Shown: one piece after another, positions 16,359-25,664 of the stretch
Numbering within the stretch: position 1 is the stretch's first letter
Layout: the number at the start of each line of letters is the position of its first letter
NCBI RefSeq assembly: GCF_024298965.1
Contig: NZ_CP085193.1
Span: 6,386,001-6,450,000 of the forward strand
Length of the DNA: 64,000 nucleotides
Source of the DNA: Streptomyces rapamycinicus NRRL 5491
Lineage (GTDB): Bacteria; Actinomycetota; Actinomycetes; Streptomycetales; Streptomycetaceae
Direction of reading: 5' to 3'
Translations under genes and position numbers: made by a program
The notes under the pieces: generated by a model
What the model was told of the DNA's origin: nothing
Seen by the model: only the letters and a program-made list of their open reading frames with translations
Database searches by the model: none

Positions 16359-19300
16359 ATGACGCGAGAGCAGCCAACGGACGTGACCGCCACTTCCGGT
16401 GCCCTTGCCGCGGACTCCCGCGAGCGGGCCGTACGAGCCCTGCTGCGCTATCAGCCGATGCGACGGCTGTGGAGCGCTCAACTCGTCGGTGGTGCCGGGG
16501 ACGTGCTCGCCGTACTGGTGCTGGTGCTGCTGACGCTCCAGGCGTCGGTGGCGGCCGACTCCTTCGGCGGCGGGTACCGCGGCGCGGCCTTCGCGGTGGC
16601 GGTGGTGCTCGGCGTACGGCTCTTCGCGACCGTGCTGTTCGGCGCGGTGCTCCTCGGGCCGCTCGCCGCGCTGATCGGCCCCTCCGGTCCGCTGGACCGC
16701 CGCTGGACCATGGTCGGCGCGGACGGTCTGCGGCTGGTGCTGCTCCTCATCGCGCCGCTGTGGATCGACTGGGCCCCGGCCGACGCCGTCGCCTGGCTGC
16801 TCATCACCACCTTCGTCGTCGGCGTCGTGGAGCGCTTCTGGACCGTCGCCAAGGACGGCGCGGCCCCCTCGCTGCTCCCGGCGCCGCCCGCCGAGGGCGC
16901 CGCCGTACGCCCGCTGCCCGACCACCTGGACGCGCTGCGCCGGCTCTCGCTCCGTACGAACTTCGTGACGCTGCCGATCGCGGCCGCCGCGCTGCTCGTC
17001 GTCACGCTGATCGGCAGGCTGCTGGGCACCGGCGTGGAGTGGTTCCACACCCACCAGGCCGCCCTCGGCTCGTACGTCGGCGCCGGGCTCTTCGCCGCGT
17101 CGATCTCGATCCTCACCTTCGTCGAACTGCCCGGCGCGCAGACCAGCCGCACCCGCTCCCCCCTGGAGGGGCTGCGCCGCCCACGTGCCGCCTCCGGGAG
17201 CGGCGCCGACAAGGGCCGCACCGGGGCCGTTCCGCTGCTGGTGCCGGCCTGCGCCGGGGTGGCGGGCGCGATCGCCGCGGCCGTGGGCGTCGCCCCGCTG
17301 CAGGCCATGGACCTCGGCGGCGGGCCGGTCGGCTTCGCCCTGCTCGTCCTCGTCCTGACCGGCGGTCCGGCGATGGGCATCCGCTGGGCCCCCAAGGTCC
17401 TCCCGGGCCTTTCGCGGCGCCGGCTGCTGGCGCTGTCGGTCGCGCTGACCGGGCTCGCGCTGCTCACGGTGGGCCTGGTGCACGACACCACCACCGTCGT
17501 GCTGATCGCCCTGATCGCGGGCGTGTCGGCGGGTGTCGCCGCCCACACCGGCCACTCCCTGCTGGACCAGGAGTCCGAGGAGACCCGCCGGCCCCGGATG
17601 ACCGAGCATCTGCAGGCCGTCGTCCGCGTCGGCGTCGGGCTCGGCGCGGTCGCCGCCCCGCTGCTCGCCGCCGTCATCGGACCGCACCGGCTCGGCAGCG
17701 GTGACTTCGTCTTCGCCCACGGCGGCGCGGCCTTCACCCTGATGCTGGTGGGCGCGCTGCTGCTGCCCGTCGCCGCGCTGGTCCTCGGCCGGACCGACGA
17801 CCGGCAGGGCGTGCCGCTGCGGCGCGATCTGCGGGAGGCGCTGCTCGGCAGGGGCGGCGCGGACGAGGGCCCGGCCGCCACCGGCTTCTTCATCGCCGTC
17901 GAGGGTGGCGATGGCTCGGGCAAGTCCACGCAGGTGGAGGCGCTGGCCGAGTGGATCAGGGCCAAGGGGCACGAGGTCGTGGTGACCCGTGAGCCGGGCG
18001 CCACCGCGATCGGCAAGCGGCTGCGCTCGATCCTGCTCGACGTCTCGTCCGCCGGGATCTCGCACCGCGCCGAGGCGCTGCTGTACGCGGCGGACCGCGC
18101 CGAGCACGTCGACACCGTCGTCCGCCCGGCGCTGGAGCGCGGCGCGGTCGTCATCTCCGACCGTTACATCGACTCGTCCGTCGCCTACCAGGGCGCGGGG
18201 CGCGACCTCGCCGCGACCGAGATCGCCCGCATCTCGCGCTGGGCGACGAACGGCCTGGTGCCGCATCTGACGGTGCTGCTGGACGTCTCGCCGGAGACCG
18301 CGCGCGAACGCTTCACCGAGGCCCCGGACCGGCTCGAGTCCGAGCCCGCCGAGTTCCACCAGCGCGTACGGGCCGGATTCCTGGCCCTCGCCGCCGCCGA
18401 CCCGGCCCGCTACATCGTCGCCGACGCCGGGCAGCTGCCGGAGGCGGTCACCTCCGTCGTGCGCCACCGCCTGGACCAGATGCTGCCGCTGTCCGAGGCG
18501 GAGGTGAAGGCCCAGGAGGAGGCCCGTAAGGCCGCCGAGGAGGAGGCCCGCCGCCGGGCCGAGGAGGAGGCCGCCCGTAAGGCCGAGGAGGAGCGGCTGG
18601 AGCGCGAGCGCCAGGAAGCGCTCGCCAAGGCCCGCGCGGAGGAGGAGGAGCGCAAGCGGCGCGAGCTGGAGGAGGCCCGCCAGCGCGAGGCCGAGCGGCA
18701 GGCGGAGGCGGCCCGTCAGCGGGCCGAGGACGCGCGCCGCAGGGCCGAGGAGGACCGCAAGCGCATCGAGGCCGAGGACCGCGCCCGCGCCGCCGAGGAG
18801 GAGCGGCGCCGCCTCCAGGAGGAGGCGGACGCGCTGCGCCGGGCCGAGGCCGAGGCGCGCCGCCAGGAGGAGCAGCGCAAGGCCGAGGAGGCGCTGCTGC
18901 GGGCGGAGCAGGCACGGCTGGCGGCGGACACGGCGTCCTCCGGGGCGGACGCGCCGACCGTGGAGACCGAGACCCCGGCCCCGCCGCCCGAGGACGAGGA
19001 CGGCCCCCGGGGCACCGGCGGCGCCCGGGGCGCGGCGGCCTCCGGCGCGGACGACCCGCACCCGGACACGACGGAGACGGTCCAGACGCCGAGGTTCGAC
19101 CCGCGGGCGGGGTACGGCGGCGAGTCCGGCCGTCCCGGTACCGGATCGTCGGCGGCCGATGAGACCACGGTGCTGCCACCCGTGCCTCCCGCGCCGCCCG
19201 TACCGCCCCAGAACGGCCCGGGCGCCGACGAGACCGCTGTGCTGCCGCCCGTACGGCCCCAGGACGGCCCGGAGCGCCGGGGCGGCCCGGACGCCGAGGA

Positions 19301-19655
19301 GACGACCGTCCTGCCCCAGCCGCCCGCCGAGCCGCCCACGAGCGCGGCCGACGAGACGGCCGTCCTGCCGCCCGTACGGGACGAGCGCTCCGGCGACCCG
19401 GCGGACCGGGTCCCGCCGTGGCTGTTCCGCCCGGACGAGGGCCAGGGCCAGGGTCAGGAGCACGGCCAGGGGAACGAGCGCACGCGCGAGATGCCGCAGT
19501 ACGGCCAGGACCAAGGCCAGGCGCAGGGCCAGGCGGAACCGCCGCGCCGGCGCCGCCGCCCCGAGTGGGCCGAGGAGACCCCCCTGGACGACCTCCCGTC
19601 CCTGGCCGACGAACTGCTCGGCCCCCGCGACGACGAGGACGGCCGCCGCCGCTGA
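16359..19655 (+). CDS. tmk: Thymidylate kinase fused to an MFS-like membrane domain
   Basis: 1098 residues from ATG 16359. Residues 1-490 are a multi-helix membrane domain resembling a major-facilitator transporter. Residues about 505-710 are a thymidylate kinase: P-loop EGGDGSGKST, the TREPG motif, DRYIDSSVAYQG, and LTVLLDVSPE. Residues 720-860 are an almost continuous charged coiled coil (EEARRRAEEE-type), and the last 230 are Pro/Gly/Gln-rich and likely disordered. The kinase phosphorylates dTMP to dTDP. The same unusual fusion is known in Streptomyces. The gene is followed by holB, as in many bacteria. Confidence 0.92.
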   Translation: MTREQPTDVTATSGALAADSRERAVRALLRYQPMRRLWSAQLVGGAGDVLAVLVLVLLTLQASVAADSFGGGYRGAAFAVAVVLGVRLFATVLFGAVLLGPLAALIGPSGPLDRRWTMVGADGLRLVLLLIAPLWIDWAPADAVAWLLITTFVVGVVERFWTVAKDGAAPSLLPAPPAEGAAVRPLPDHLDALRRLSLRTNFVTLPIAAAALLVVTLIGRLLGTGVEWFHTHQAALGSYVGAGLFAASISILTFVELPGAQTSRTRSPLEGLRRPRAASGSGADKGRTGAVPLLVPACAGVAGAIAAAVGVAPLQAMDLGGGPVGFALLVLVLTGGPAMGIRWAPKVLPGLSRRRLLALSVALTGLALLTVGLVHDTTTVVLIALIAGVSAGVAAHTGHSLLDQESEETRRPRMTEHLQAVVRVGVGLGAVAAPLLAAVIGPHRLGSGDFVFAHGGAAFTLMLVGALLLPVAALVLGRTDDRQGVPLRRDLREALLGRGGADEGPAATGFFIAVEGGDGSGKSTQVEALAEWIRAKGHEVVVTREPGATAIGKRLRSILLDVSSAGISHRAEALLYAADRAEHVDTVVRPALERGAVVISDRYIDSSVAYQGAGRDLAATEIARISRWATNGLVPHLTVLLDVSPETARERFTEAPDRLESEPAEFHQRVRAGFLALAAADPARYIVADAGQLPEAVTSVVRHRLDQMLPLSEAEVKAQEEARKAAEEEARRRAEEEAARKAEEERLERERQEALAKARAEEEERKRRELEEARQREAERQAEAARQRAEDARRRAEEDRKRIEAEDRARAAEEERRRLQEEADALRRAEAEARRQEEQRKAEEALLRAEQARLAADTASSGADAPTVETETPAPPPEDEDGPRGTGGARGAAASGADDPHPDTTETVQTPRFDPRAGYGGESGRPGTGSSAADETTVLPPVPPAPPVPPQNGPGADETAVLPPVRPQDGPERRGGPDAEETTVLPQPPAEPPTSAADETAVLPPVRDERSGDPADRVPPWLFRPDEGQGQGQEHGQGNERTREMPQYGQDQGQAQGQAEPPRRRRRPEWAEETPLDDLPSLADELLGPRDDEDGRRR

Positions 19656-20037
19656 CGGCGGGGTGCTGACGCTATCGCCGGGCGCAGTCGCGAATGGCCG
19701 CGCCCGGCTACTGGCCTGGGCGCCGACGGTGGGCCGCTAACGCCGATGGGCCTGCGCGGGGCTGCCCATGGTCCGGCTGGGCGCCGCCGCCGGTGGCCGC
19801 GTACGGAAGACGGCAGGGCGCTGGCGCGGGCCCACTGACGGGCCGGGCGTCGCCGACGACGGCCGCGTCTGATCGCGGGACGCCGACGGCGAGGCGCTGG
19901 CGGAGGCCCCCCGCGGCGCGCGCGGGCGGAGGGCCCCTCACCGCCCGGCCGGGCGCCGTCGCGGACGACCGGTGCGTTCGGGTGTCGGTGGGGTGGACCA
20001 CAATGGGGTGCCGTAGGGACGAGCGGCGGAGGCAGTC
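19656..20037. other. Intergenic gap between tmk and holB
   Basis: About 380 very GC-rich bases. Reading frames on both strands are Arg/Pro/Gly-rich with no motif, and no hairpin-plus-T terminator stands out. The last 50 bases contain the holB leader with a GGCGGAGG ribosome site. Confidence 0.45.
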
Positions 20038-21264
20038 ATGGCGGTGTGGGACGACCTGGTCGGGCAGGACCGCGTGGCGGCCCAGCTGTCGGCTGCCGCG
20101 CGGGATGCCGACGCCCTGGTCACGGCGGCCAGTGAGGCGGGCGGCGGCCCCGCCGGGGAGCCCATGGCGTCGTCCAAGATGACTCACGCCTGGCTGTTCA
20201 CCGGCCCGCCCGGCTCGGGCCGGGCCACGGCCGCCCGCGCCTTCGCCGCCGCGCTGCAGTGCGTCAGCCCGGACCGGGCGCTCGGCGGCGCCCCTGGCTG
20301 CGGCTTCTGCGACGGCTGTCACACCGCCCTGGTCGGCACCCACGCCGATGTGGAGGTGGTCCGTACGGACATGCTCACCATCGGCGTCAAGGAGACCCGT
20401 GAGCTCGTCCGCCGCGCCCAGCTCTCGCCCGCCGGCGGCCGGTGGCAGGTGATCGTCATGGAGGACGCCGACCGCCTTACCGAGGGCGCGGGCAATGTGC
20501 TCCTCAAGGCCGTCGAGGAGCCCGCGCCGCGCACAGTATGGCTGCTGTGCGCGCCCTCGCTGGAGGATGTGCTGCCCACGATCCGCTCCCGCTGCCGCCT
20601 CCTCACCCTCCGTACGCCCCCGGTGGACGCCGTGGCGGACATCCTCGTCCGGCGCGACGGCATCGACCCCGAGCTCGCCGCCTCCGCCGCCCGTGCCACC
20701 CAGGGCCACATCGGCCGCGCCCGCCGCCTGGCCACCGACGAGCGGGCCCGCGCCCGCCGCGCCGCCGTCCTGAAGCTCCCGCTGCGCGTCGACGACGTGG
20801 GCGGCTGCCTCAAGGCGGCCCAGGAGCTGATCGACGCGGCGGCCGAGGACGCCAAGCAGGTGGCGGAGGAGGTCGACGCCAAGGAGACCGAGGAGCTGCG
20901 CGCCGCCCTGGGCGCGGCCGCCGGTACGGGCGGGCGGCTGCCGCGTGGCACGGCGGGGGCCATGAAGGACCTCCAGGACCGTCAGAAGCGCCGTGCCACC
21001 CGCACCCAGCGGGACACCCTCGACCTTGCGCTCACCGATCTGACCGCCTTCTACCGGGATGTGCTGACTCTCCAGCTCGGCTCCCAGGTGGGGCTCGCCA
21101 ACACCGACGTTCGGGACGCGCTGGAGCGGATCGCGTCGGGTTCGAAGCCCGAGCGGACGCTGCGCCGGATAGAGGCGATCACGGCCTGCCGTCAGGCGCT
21201 GGACAGCAATGTGGCGCCGCTGCTGGCGGTCGAGGCGATGACCATGGCGTTGCGGGCGGGCTGA
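20038..21264 (+). CDS. holB: DNA polymerase III delta' subunit
   Basis: 408 residues from ATG 20038 after GGCGGAGGCAGTC. The AAA+ fold starts FTGPPGSGRATAARAFAAAL: the P-loop Lys is replaced by Arg, as expected for a delta' subunit that does not hydrolyse ATP. A zinc-type CGFCDGC element follows an upstream Cys (QCVSPD). Then come LSPAGGRWQVIVMEDADRL and LLKAVEEP, the clamp-loader core. The protein is the stator of the clamp loader that places the beta clamp on primed DNA. The C-terminal half carries a helical collar with charged stretches. Confidence 0.9.
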   Translation: MAVWDDLVGQDRVAAQLSAAARDADALVTAASEAGGGPAGEPMASSKMTHAWLFTGPPGSGRATAARAFAAALQCVSPDRALGGAPGCGFCDGCHTALVGTHADVEVVRTDMLTIGVKETRELVRRAQLSPAGGRWQVIVMEDADRLTEGAGNVLLKAVEEPAPRTVWLLCAPSLEDVLPTIRSRCRLLTLRTPPVDAVADILVRRDGIDPELAASAARATQGHIGRARRLATDERARARRAAVLKLPLRVDDVGGCLKAAQELIDAAAEDAKQVAEEVDAKETEELRAALGAAAGTGGRLPRGTAGAMKDLQDRQKRRATRTQRDTLDLALTDLTAFYRDVLTLQLGSQVGLANTDVRDALERIASGSKPERTLRRIEAITACRQALDSNVAPLLAVEAMTMALRAG

Positions 21265-21426
21265 GTCACCCGTACGGGTTCGTCGCTGGACCCATGGAGC
21301 GTGTCCGAGTGGATACTCTCCGTAAGGGGGCGAACCGGTCCTGTCCCATAGGAACCAGTACAGGGTGATCCATGCGATCCGGCCGGCGCGATCCCGCGAC
21401 TCGACCGCGAACCGAGGGATCAGTCC

Positions 21427-22971
21427 ATGCACATCCGACACAGCAGCCGCCCGCTCCGGACCCTCGGCGCCGCCCTTACGGCCGCCGCCCTGCTGTCCTC
21501 CGGCTGCTCGGCCGACGCCTCCGCGCCGCGCGCCGCGGCGCTGTCGAAGAAGGCCGTCCCCGCCGCCCTCAAGCCGTACTACGAGCAGACGCTGAGCTGG
21601 CGCCCGTGCGGCGGCGCGGACTTCGAATGCGCCACCCTCAAGGCCCCGCTCGACTACGCGAGACCCGGCACCGGCCGGGACCTGAGGCTCGCGGTCTCCC
21701 GTAAGAAGGCCACCGGCACCGGCCGCCGCCTCGGTTCGCTCCTGGTGAACCCCGGCGGCCCCGGCGGCTCCGCGGTCGGCTATCTGCAGAGTTTCGCGGC
21801 CGTCGGCTACCCGGCCCGGGTGCGCGCCCGCTACGACATGGTGGCGATGGACCCGCGCGGGGTGGCCGAGAGCGAGCCCATCACCTGTCTGAGCGACAAG
21901 CAGATGGACACCTTCACCCAGACCGACCAGACGCCCGACGGCCGCGGTGAGACGGACCGGCTCGTCGCCGCCTACAAGAAGTTCGCGCACGGCTGCGCGA
22001 CCCGCTCCGGCCGGATCCTCGGCCATGTCTCGACGGTCGAGGCGGCCCGCGACATGGATCTGCTGCGCGCCGCGCTCGGCGACCGGAAGCTGACCTACGT
22101 CGGCGCCTCCTACGGCACCTTCCTCGGCGCGACCTACGCCGACCTCTACCCCCACCGCGTCGGCCGTCTCGTCCTCGACGGCGCGCTCGACCCGACGCTG
22201 TCCTCCCGGCGCATCAACCGCGACCAGACCGCCGGTTTCGAAACCGCCTTCACCGCCTTCGCCAAGGACTGCGTGCGCCGCACCGGCTGCCCCCTCGGCA
22301 CCGGCTCCGTGGCCACCGCCCGCGACCGGCTCGGCGCCTTCTTCGCCCGCCTCGACTCCCATCCGGCCCGCACCGGCGACTCCCGCGCCCTGGGCGAGCC
22401 GCTCGCCACGATCGGCGTGATCTCCGCCATGTACGACGAGACCGCCTGGCCCCAGCTGCGCACCGCCCTCCGCTCCGCGATGGGCGGCCACGGCGGCGGT
22501 CTGCTCAACCTGGCGGACCTCTACTACGAGCGCGACACCGACGGCTCGTACGCCAACCTCATGTACGCCAACCCCGCCGTCAACTGCCTCGACCTCCCAC
22601 CGGCCTTCCGCACCCCCGCCGAGGTCAAGAAGTCCATCCCCGACTTCCAGAAGGCATCCCCCGTCTTCGGCAAGGCCCTCGCCTGGGCGGCCCTGAACTG
22701 CGCCTACTGGCCCGTCCGCCCGACTGGCACAGCCCACGCCCTGCACGCCAGGGGCGCCGCCCCCATCGTCGTCGTCGGCACCACCCGCGACCCCGCCACC
22801 CCCTACCCCTGGGCCCGCGCCCTCGCCACCCAGCTCTCCTCCGCCACCCTCCTCACCTACGACGGCGACGGCCATACGGCTTACGGCCGCGGGAGCGGTT
22901 GCATCGACAACGCGATCAACACCTACCTCCTCACCGGGCGCCCACCCACTCCCCACACCCGCTGCCACTGA
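21427..22971 (+). CDS. Secreted lipoprotein alpha/beta hydrolase, TAP-like (SlpD/E type)
   Basis: 514 residues from ATG 21427. The signal peptide ends in LLSSGCS, a lipobox, so the protein should be tethered outside the membrane. The oxyanion segment NPGGPGGS, nucleophile elbow GASYGTFLG (catalytic Ser near residue 229), a likely Asp in VVGTTRDPATPYP and His in GDGHTAYG match tripeptidyl-aminopeptidase-like hydrolases with a C-terminal TAP domain. Streptomyces relatives (SlpD/SlpE, Tap) release amino acids or tripeptides from protein N-termini. The final residues include a Cys pair typical of secreted members. Confidence 0.85.
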   Translation: MHIRHSSRPLRTLGAALTAAALLSSGCSADASAPRAAALSKKAVPAALKPYYEQTLSWRPCGGADFECATLKAPLDYARPGTGRDLRLAVSRKKATGTGRRLGSLLVNPGGPGGSAVGYLQSFAAVGYPARVRARYDMVAMDPRGVAESEPITCLSDKQMDTFTQTDQTPDGRGETDRLVAAYKKFAHGCATRSGRILGHVSTVEAARDMDLLRAALGDRKLTYVGASYGTFLGATYADLYPHRVGRLVLDGALDPTLSSRRINRDQTAGFETAFTAFAKDCVRRTGCPLGTGSVATARDRLGAFFARLDSHPARTGDSRALGEPLATIGVISAMYDETAWPQLRTALRSAMGGHGGGLLNLADLYYERDTDGSYANLMYANPAVNCLDLPPAFRTPAEVKKSIPDFQKASPVFGKALAWAALNCAYWPVRPTGTAHALHARGAAPIVVVGTTRDPATPYPWARALATQLSSATLLTYDGDGHTAYGRGSGCIDNAINTYLLTGRPPTPHTRCH

Positions 22972-23074
22972 CCAGCCCCACCCCAGCCCAGGGCCCACCC
23001 GGCCCCGTACGGAGCATCCCTCGAAACTGTGTAGACTTGGCGACGCCGCTGCTGCCAATCTGGCTCCGCGGCAT

Positions 23075-23148
23075 GCCGCCTTAGCTCAGTCGGCCAGAGC
23101 GACGCACTCGTAATGCGTAGGTCAAGGGTTCGATTCCCTTAGGCGGCT
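23075..23148 (+). tRNA. tRNA-Thr (anticodon CGU)
   Basis: The acceptor arms GCCGCCT and AGGCGGC pair perfectly. The anticodon stem ACGCA/TGCGT encloses the loop CTCGTAA with anticodon CGT at 23,109-23,111. The T-arm reads AAGGG-TTCGATT-CCCTT. CCA is not encoded. The 3' half is the probable integration target of the prophage that starts immediately downstream. Confidence 0.96.
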
Positions 23149-23150
23149 CA
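23119..23150. other. Putative attL at the tRNA-Thr 3' end
   Basis: The integrase gene ends 42 bases past the tRNA and phage genes follow without interruption, so the attachment core most likely lies in the T-arm and acceptor 3' half. The exact core cannot be set because attR is outside the window. Confidence 0.45.
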
Positions 23151-23154
23151 AGGG

Positions 23155-23192
23155 AAGTCCAGGTCATCTAGTCCATGACCTGGGCTTTTTCT
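23155..23192 (+). terminator. Rho-independent terminator between tRNA-Thr and int
   Basis: A 13-bp stem (AAGTCCAGGTCAT with ATGACCTGGGCTT, one G-T pair) and a 7-base loop are followed by TTTTTCTT on the plus strand. It can end tRNA transcription and sits just after the int stop codon on the other strand. Confidence 0.8.
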
Positions 23193-24826
23193 TATGCGCT
23201 CACCTTGCGCGGCCGGAACGCGATGATCTTCGCACCCTCATGTGTGGCCGTTGTGAGGCCATCCTGCTCGACAGCGGCCTCGACGGGCGTCGTAGGCGGG
23301 ATCGGTGCGGGAGCGCGGACGGCGCCCCGGGGGACCATGGCGGCTGTTGCCTCGGCGGCTTCGCGAGCAGCCTTGGGCATGACCGACTGATAGATGTCCC
23401 GAGTGATGCGGCTGTCGCTGTGCCCGAGCGTCTCGGACACGATTTTGACGTCGACGCCAGCGGCGAGCATGAGTGAGGCGGCGACGTGCCGCAGATCGTG
23501 CAACCGGATCGGCGGCAGTCCTGACAGCTCGACGAGCTTCTCGAACTGGTCGGTCAGCCACCCCGGGTGAATGCGGTCTCCGTCGTCCTGGGTGAACATC
23601 CGGCCTGTCTCGATCCATGCCGGGCCCCACTGGCAGCGTTCGGCGGCCTGCTTGGTCCGATGGGCTTCGAGTACCTCGTCGGTGTACTCGTCGATGCTGA
23701 TCACGCGCTCGCCGCTGTCCGTCTTGGGCGCGCTCTCGATGACCTCCCACCCGTCTTGCACGAGTTGCACAGCGATCGTCATCTCGCGTGCCGTGCGGGC
23801 ATAGTCGGACCACCGGACGCCGCACGCCTCGCCGCGGCGCAGGCCCCGGAACGTGATCAGGTGGAAAAGGGCATACAGCCTGTTGTCGGTGTCGGCGAGG
23901 AAGTCGAGGAACTGCCCTGCCTGTTCGGGGGTCCACACCATGACCGCCGAGGGCCTCTCGCCAGTGCGCAGCCACGTCTCTACTCGTTCGTCAGTCCACA
24001 CCATCGCCTTTGGCCGCTTCGCTGCCGTGAGTTCGACATACGAGGCGGGATTGAAGGTGATCGCTCCCCGGGCGATGGCGGTGTTCAGGGCAGCGCGCAG
24101 CGTGTCGCGGATGTGCTTCTGAGTGGCCGGACCGGTGATGCGCCGAAACGGCTCCATCTCGTCGATGGCCGCTTTCAGGAACTTCCGGCGCCCGCGGTTC
24201 TCCGCTCCCTTCCATGGAATCGCCTTGAGCGCGTCGAGGGCGGCGCGGCGCTCCATGTTGGCGTCCACGATCTCGGCATTGGTTTCGGCGATGCCTGCGA
24301 ACATCTCGTCGAGGTGCTGAACAGTGAGGCGGTCGAGGCGTATGTGCCCGATCCGCGGTTTGAGGTGGCACCGAATGTCGACGTCGTACCGCGTCTCGCC
24401 GCTCTTGCGTAACGCCTTCTTACCGGCGAGCCATGCGTCGAGCCACTCGGCGACCGTCATGTGCTGAGTGAGTGACTGGCCAGTCGCGAAGCGGCGTTTC
24501 GTCTCGGCGTAGTCCGGCAGGTCCTCCCCGCTCGCAGCGACCGTTTCCAGTAGGTCGGCGATGCGGGCGCGGCCGTCAGGGTCGGTCTTCTTGTCGGCGA
24601 TGTCGAGCAGGGCACGCAGCGCGTCGATGTCGGTCTGTGCCTCGCCCTTGGTCGAGTACCCGCTGCGGCGGAACCGACGTCGTGTGCCGTCCTTACGCGG
24701 CGGCAGTTCCTGAACCAAATTCCATAGGCCGTGCGTTCGCTGTCTGAGCTTCGGACAGGACGCGCCGAGCTGCTTGCCGGTGACTGCGTCGCGGCATCCG
24801 CAACGCTTGGTGATGGTGCCGTTCAC
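23192..24826 (-). CDS. int: Tyrosine recombinase integrase
   Basis: 544 residues from GTG 24826. The N-terminus has Cys pairs (CGCRDAVTGKQLGASCPKLRQ), then an Arm-type DNA-binding/SAM-like region with LTQHMTVAEWLDAWLAGKK. The catalytic core contains RGLRRGEACGVRW (Arg I near 331), LHDLRHVAASLML (HxxR near 442) and ITRDIYQSV (nucleophile Tyr near 479). It catalyses site-specific integration and excision, here at tRNA-Thr. Its start directly abuts the stop of the upstream regulator (TGA-GTG), so the two are co-translated. Similar integrases occur in Streptomyces phages and integrative elements. Confidence 0.95.
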   Translation of the reverse strand: MNGTITKRCGCRDAVTGKQLGASCPKLRQRTHGLWNLVQELPPRKDGTRRRFRRSGYSTKGEAQTDIDALRALLDIADKKTDPDGRARIADLLETVAASGEDLPDYAETKRRFATGQSLTQHMTVAEWLDAWLAGKKALRKSGETRYDVDIRCHLKPRIGHIRLDRLTVQHLDEMFAGIAETNAEIVDANMERRAALDALKAIPWKGAENRGRRKFLKAAIDEMEPFRRITGPATQKHIRDTLRAALNTAIARGAITFNPASYVELTAAKRPKAMVWTDERVETWLRTGERPSAVMVWTPEQAGQFLDFLADTDNRLYALFHLITFRGLRRGEACGVRWSDYARTAREMTIAVQLVQDGWEVIESAPKTDSGERVISIDEYTDEVLEAHRTKQAAERCQWGPAWIETGRMFTQDDGDRIHPGWLTDQFEKLVELSGLPPIRLHDLRHVAASLMLAAGVDVKIVSETLGHSDSRITRDIYQSVMPKAAREAAEATAAMVPRGAVRAPAPIPPTTPVEAAVEQDGLTTATHEGAKIIAFRPRKVSA

Positions 24827-25543
24827 TCAGTTGTCTTCCTTCGGTGTGAGTGCGTCCGGGGCGTGAAGCATGTCGAGCCCCTTTAGGTCTTGGATCAAGT
24901 CCGGTCGTAGTACGGGAATCGGCAGACCCGCGCGGCTCATGTCGTTGATGTGGCGCGCGAGTTCTTCGAGTCGGTGCAGATACTCGGTCTGGGCTGCGGT
25001 CTCACCTCCCTTCGCTCGCTCGGTCTCGGCGCGCAGGTAGGCCCGGCGAGCTGCTTCACTGCGCCGCTCGAACTCGGGAAAGAGGCTTGCGGGGTATGCG
25101 GCCTCGGCCCATGCGGCGGGCCACCTCGGGCCGGTCTCGGCGATTTGCCGGGGCTCGGCGTAGTGCCGCCCGTCGGTGGGCCCCGCGAGCGTCGGCGTCT
25201 CCTCGCCCGTCCACCACTTCCACACCGTGTATGGGTCCCGGTCGTCGGCGGCCGGGACGGTGGGCACGGTGTCCTCGCCGCCGAGCGGAAGCATGAGGAG
25301 CAGCGGAGGAACGGCGAGGGCGAGGCCCAGCACGAGCAACTCGTCGGCGGTCACCTCACGGCGTCGCCGACCATCAGGCTTGCGCCTGCCGGTCTCGATG
25401 TTCACGAGTGCGCCGTACGTGAGCTCGGTAGCCCCGAGCCGTGCGCACTCGGCGGCGAGTTGCTCTCGCGTGATGCCGAGGCGCTGCCGGTGCCGACGGA
25501 CCTGTTCGGCGATGGTGTCGCTTGCCGTTCGGTGACTGTGCAT
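24827..25543 (-). CDS. XRE-family helix-turn-helix regulator next to int
   Basis: 238 residues from ATG 25543. Residues about 10-60 form the HTH (IAEQVRRHRQRLGITREQLA then LVNIETGRRKPD), followed by a hydrophobic stretch (VLGLALAVPPLLLMLPLGG) and a helical C-terminus rich in Glu/Arg. It is the probable regulator of int and of the divergent excisionase-like gene. Its start codon lies inside one copy of a 12-base repeat, which suggests autoregulation. A function as the main lysogeny repressor is possible but unproven, since another repressor candidate exists at the right edge. Confidence 0.8.
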   Translation of the reverse strand: MHSHRTASDTIAEQVRRHRQRLGITREQLAAECARLGATELTYGALVNIETGRRKPDGRRRREVTADELLVLGLALAVPPLLLMLPLGGEDTVPTVPAADDRDPYTVWKWWTGEETPTLAGPTDGRHYAEPRQIAETGPRWPAAWAEAAYPASLFPEFERRSEAARRAYLRAETERAKGGETAAQTEYLHRLEELARHINDMSRAGLPIPVLRPDLIQDLKGLDMLHAPDALTPKEDN

Positions 25544-25644
25544 ATCGACAAGCTAACAGTGCATGTTGCGCAATGCTAGCCGGTCTGGGTACTTTGGTGA
25601 TCTAAATTGGTCGATACGAACAGGTCAGAGGGCATATCGACAAG
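25541..25644. promoter_or_regulatory. Paired 12-bp repeats in the xis/regulator intergenic region
   Basis: CATATCGACAAG occurs at 25,541-25,552 and again at 25,633-25,644, 92 bases apart. The first covers the start codon of the XRE gene and the second lies 20 bases before the excisionase-like gene. They are candidate operators for the XRE protein. A TTGCGCAA palindrome is at about 25,566. Confidence 0.55.
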
Positions 25645-25664
25645 TTCATGAGGGAGTTGGGGTA

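Noticed and set aside
15813..19514. 1233-residue minus-strand ORF across topA end and tmk
   Set aside because: Antisense shadow of two well-supported genes, extremely Arg/Gly/His-rich, no motif.
19708..23058. 1116-residue minus-strand ORF over holB and the hydrolase
   Set aside because: Antisense of holB and the TAP-like hydrolase, both of which have clear motifs on the plus strand.
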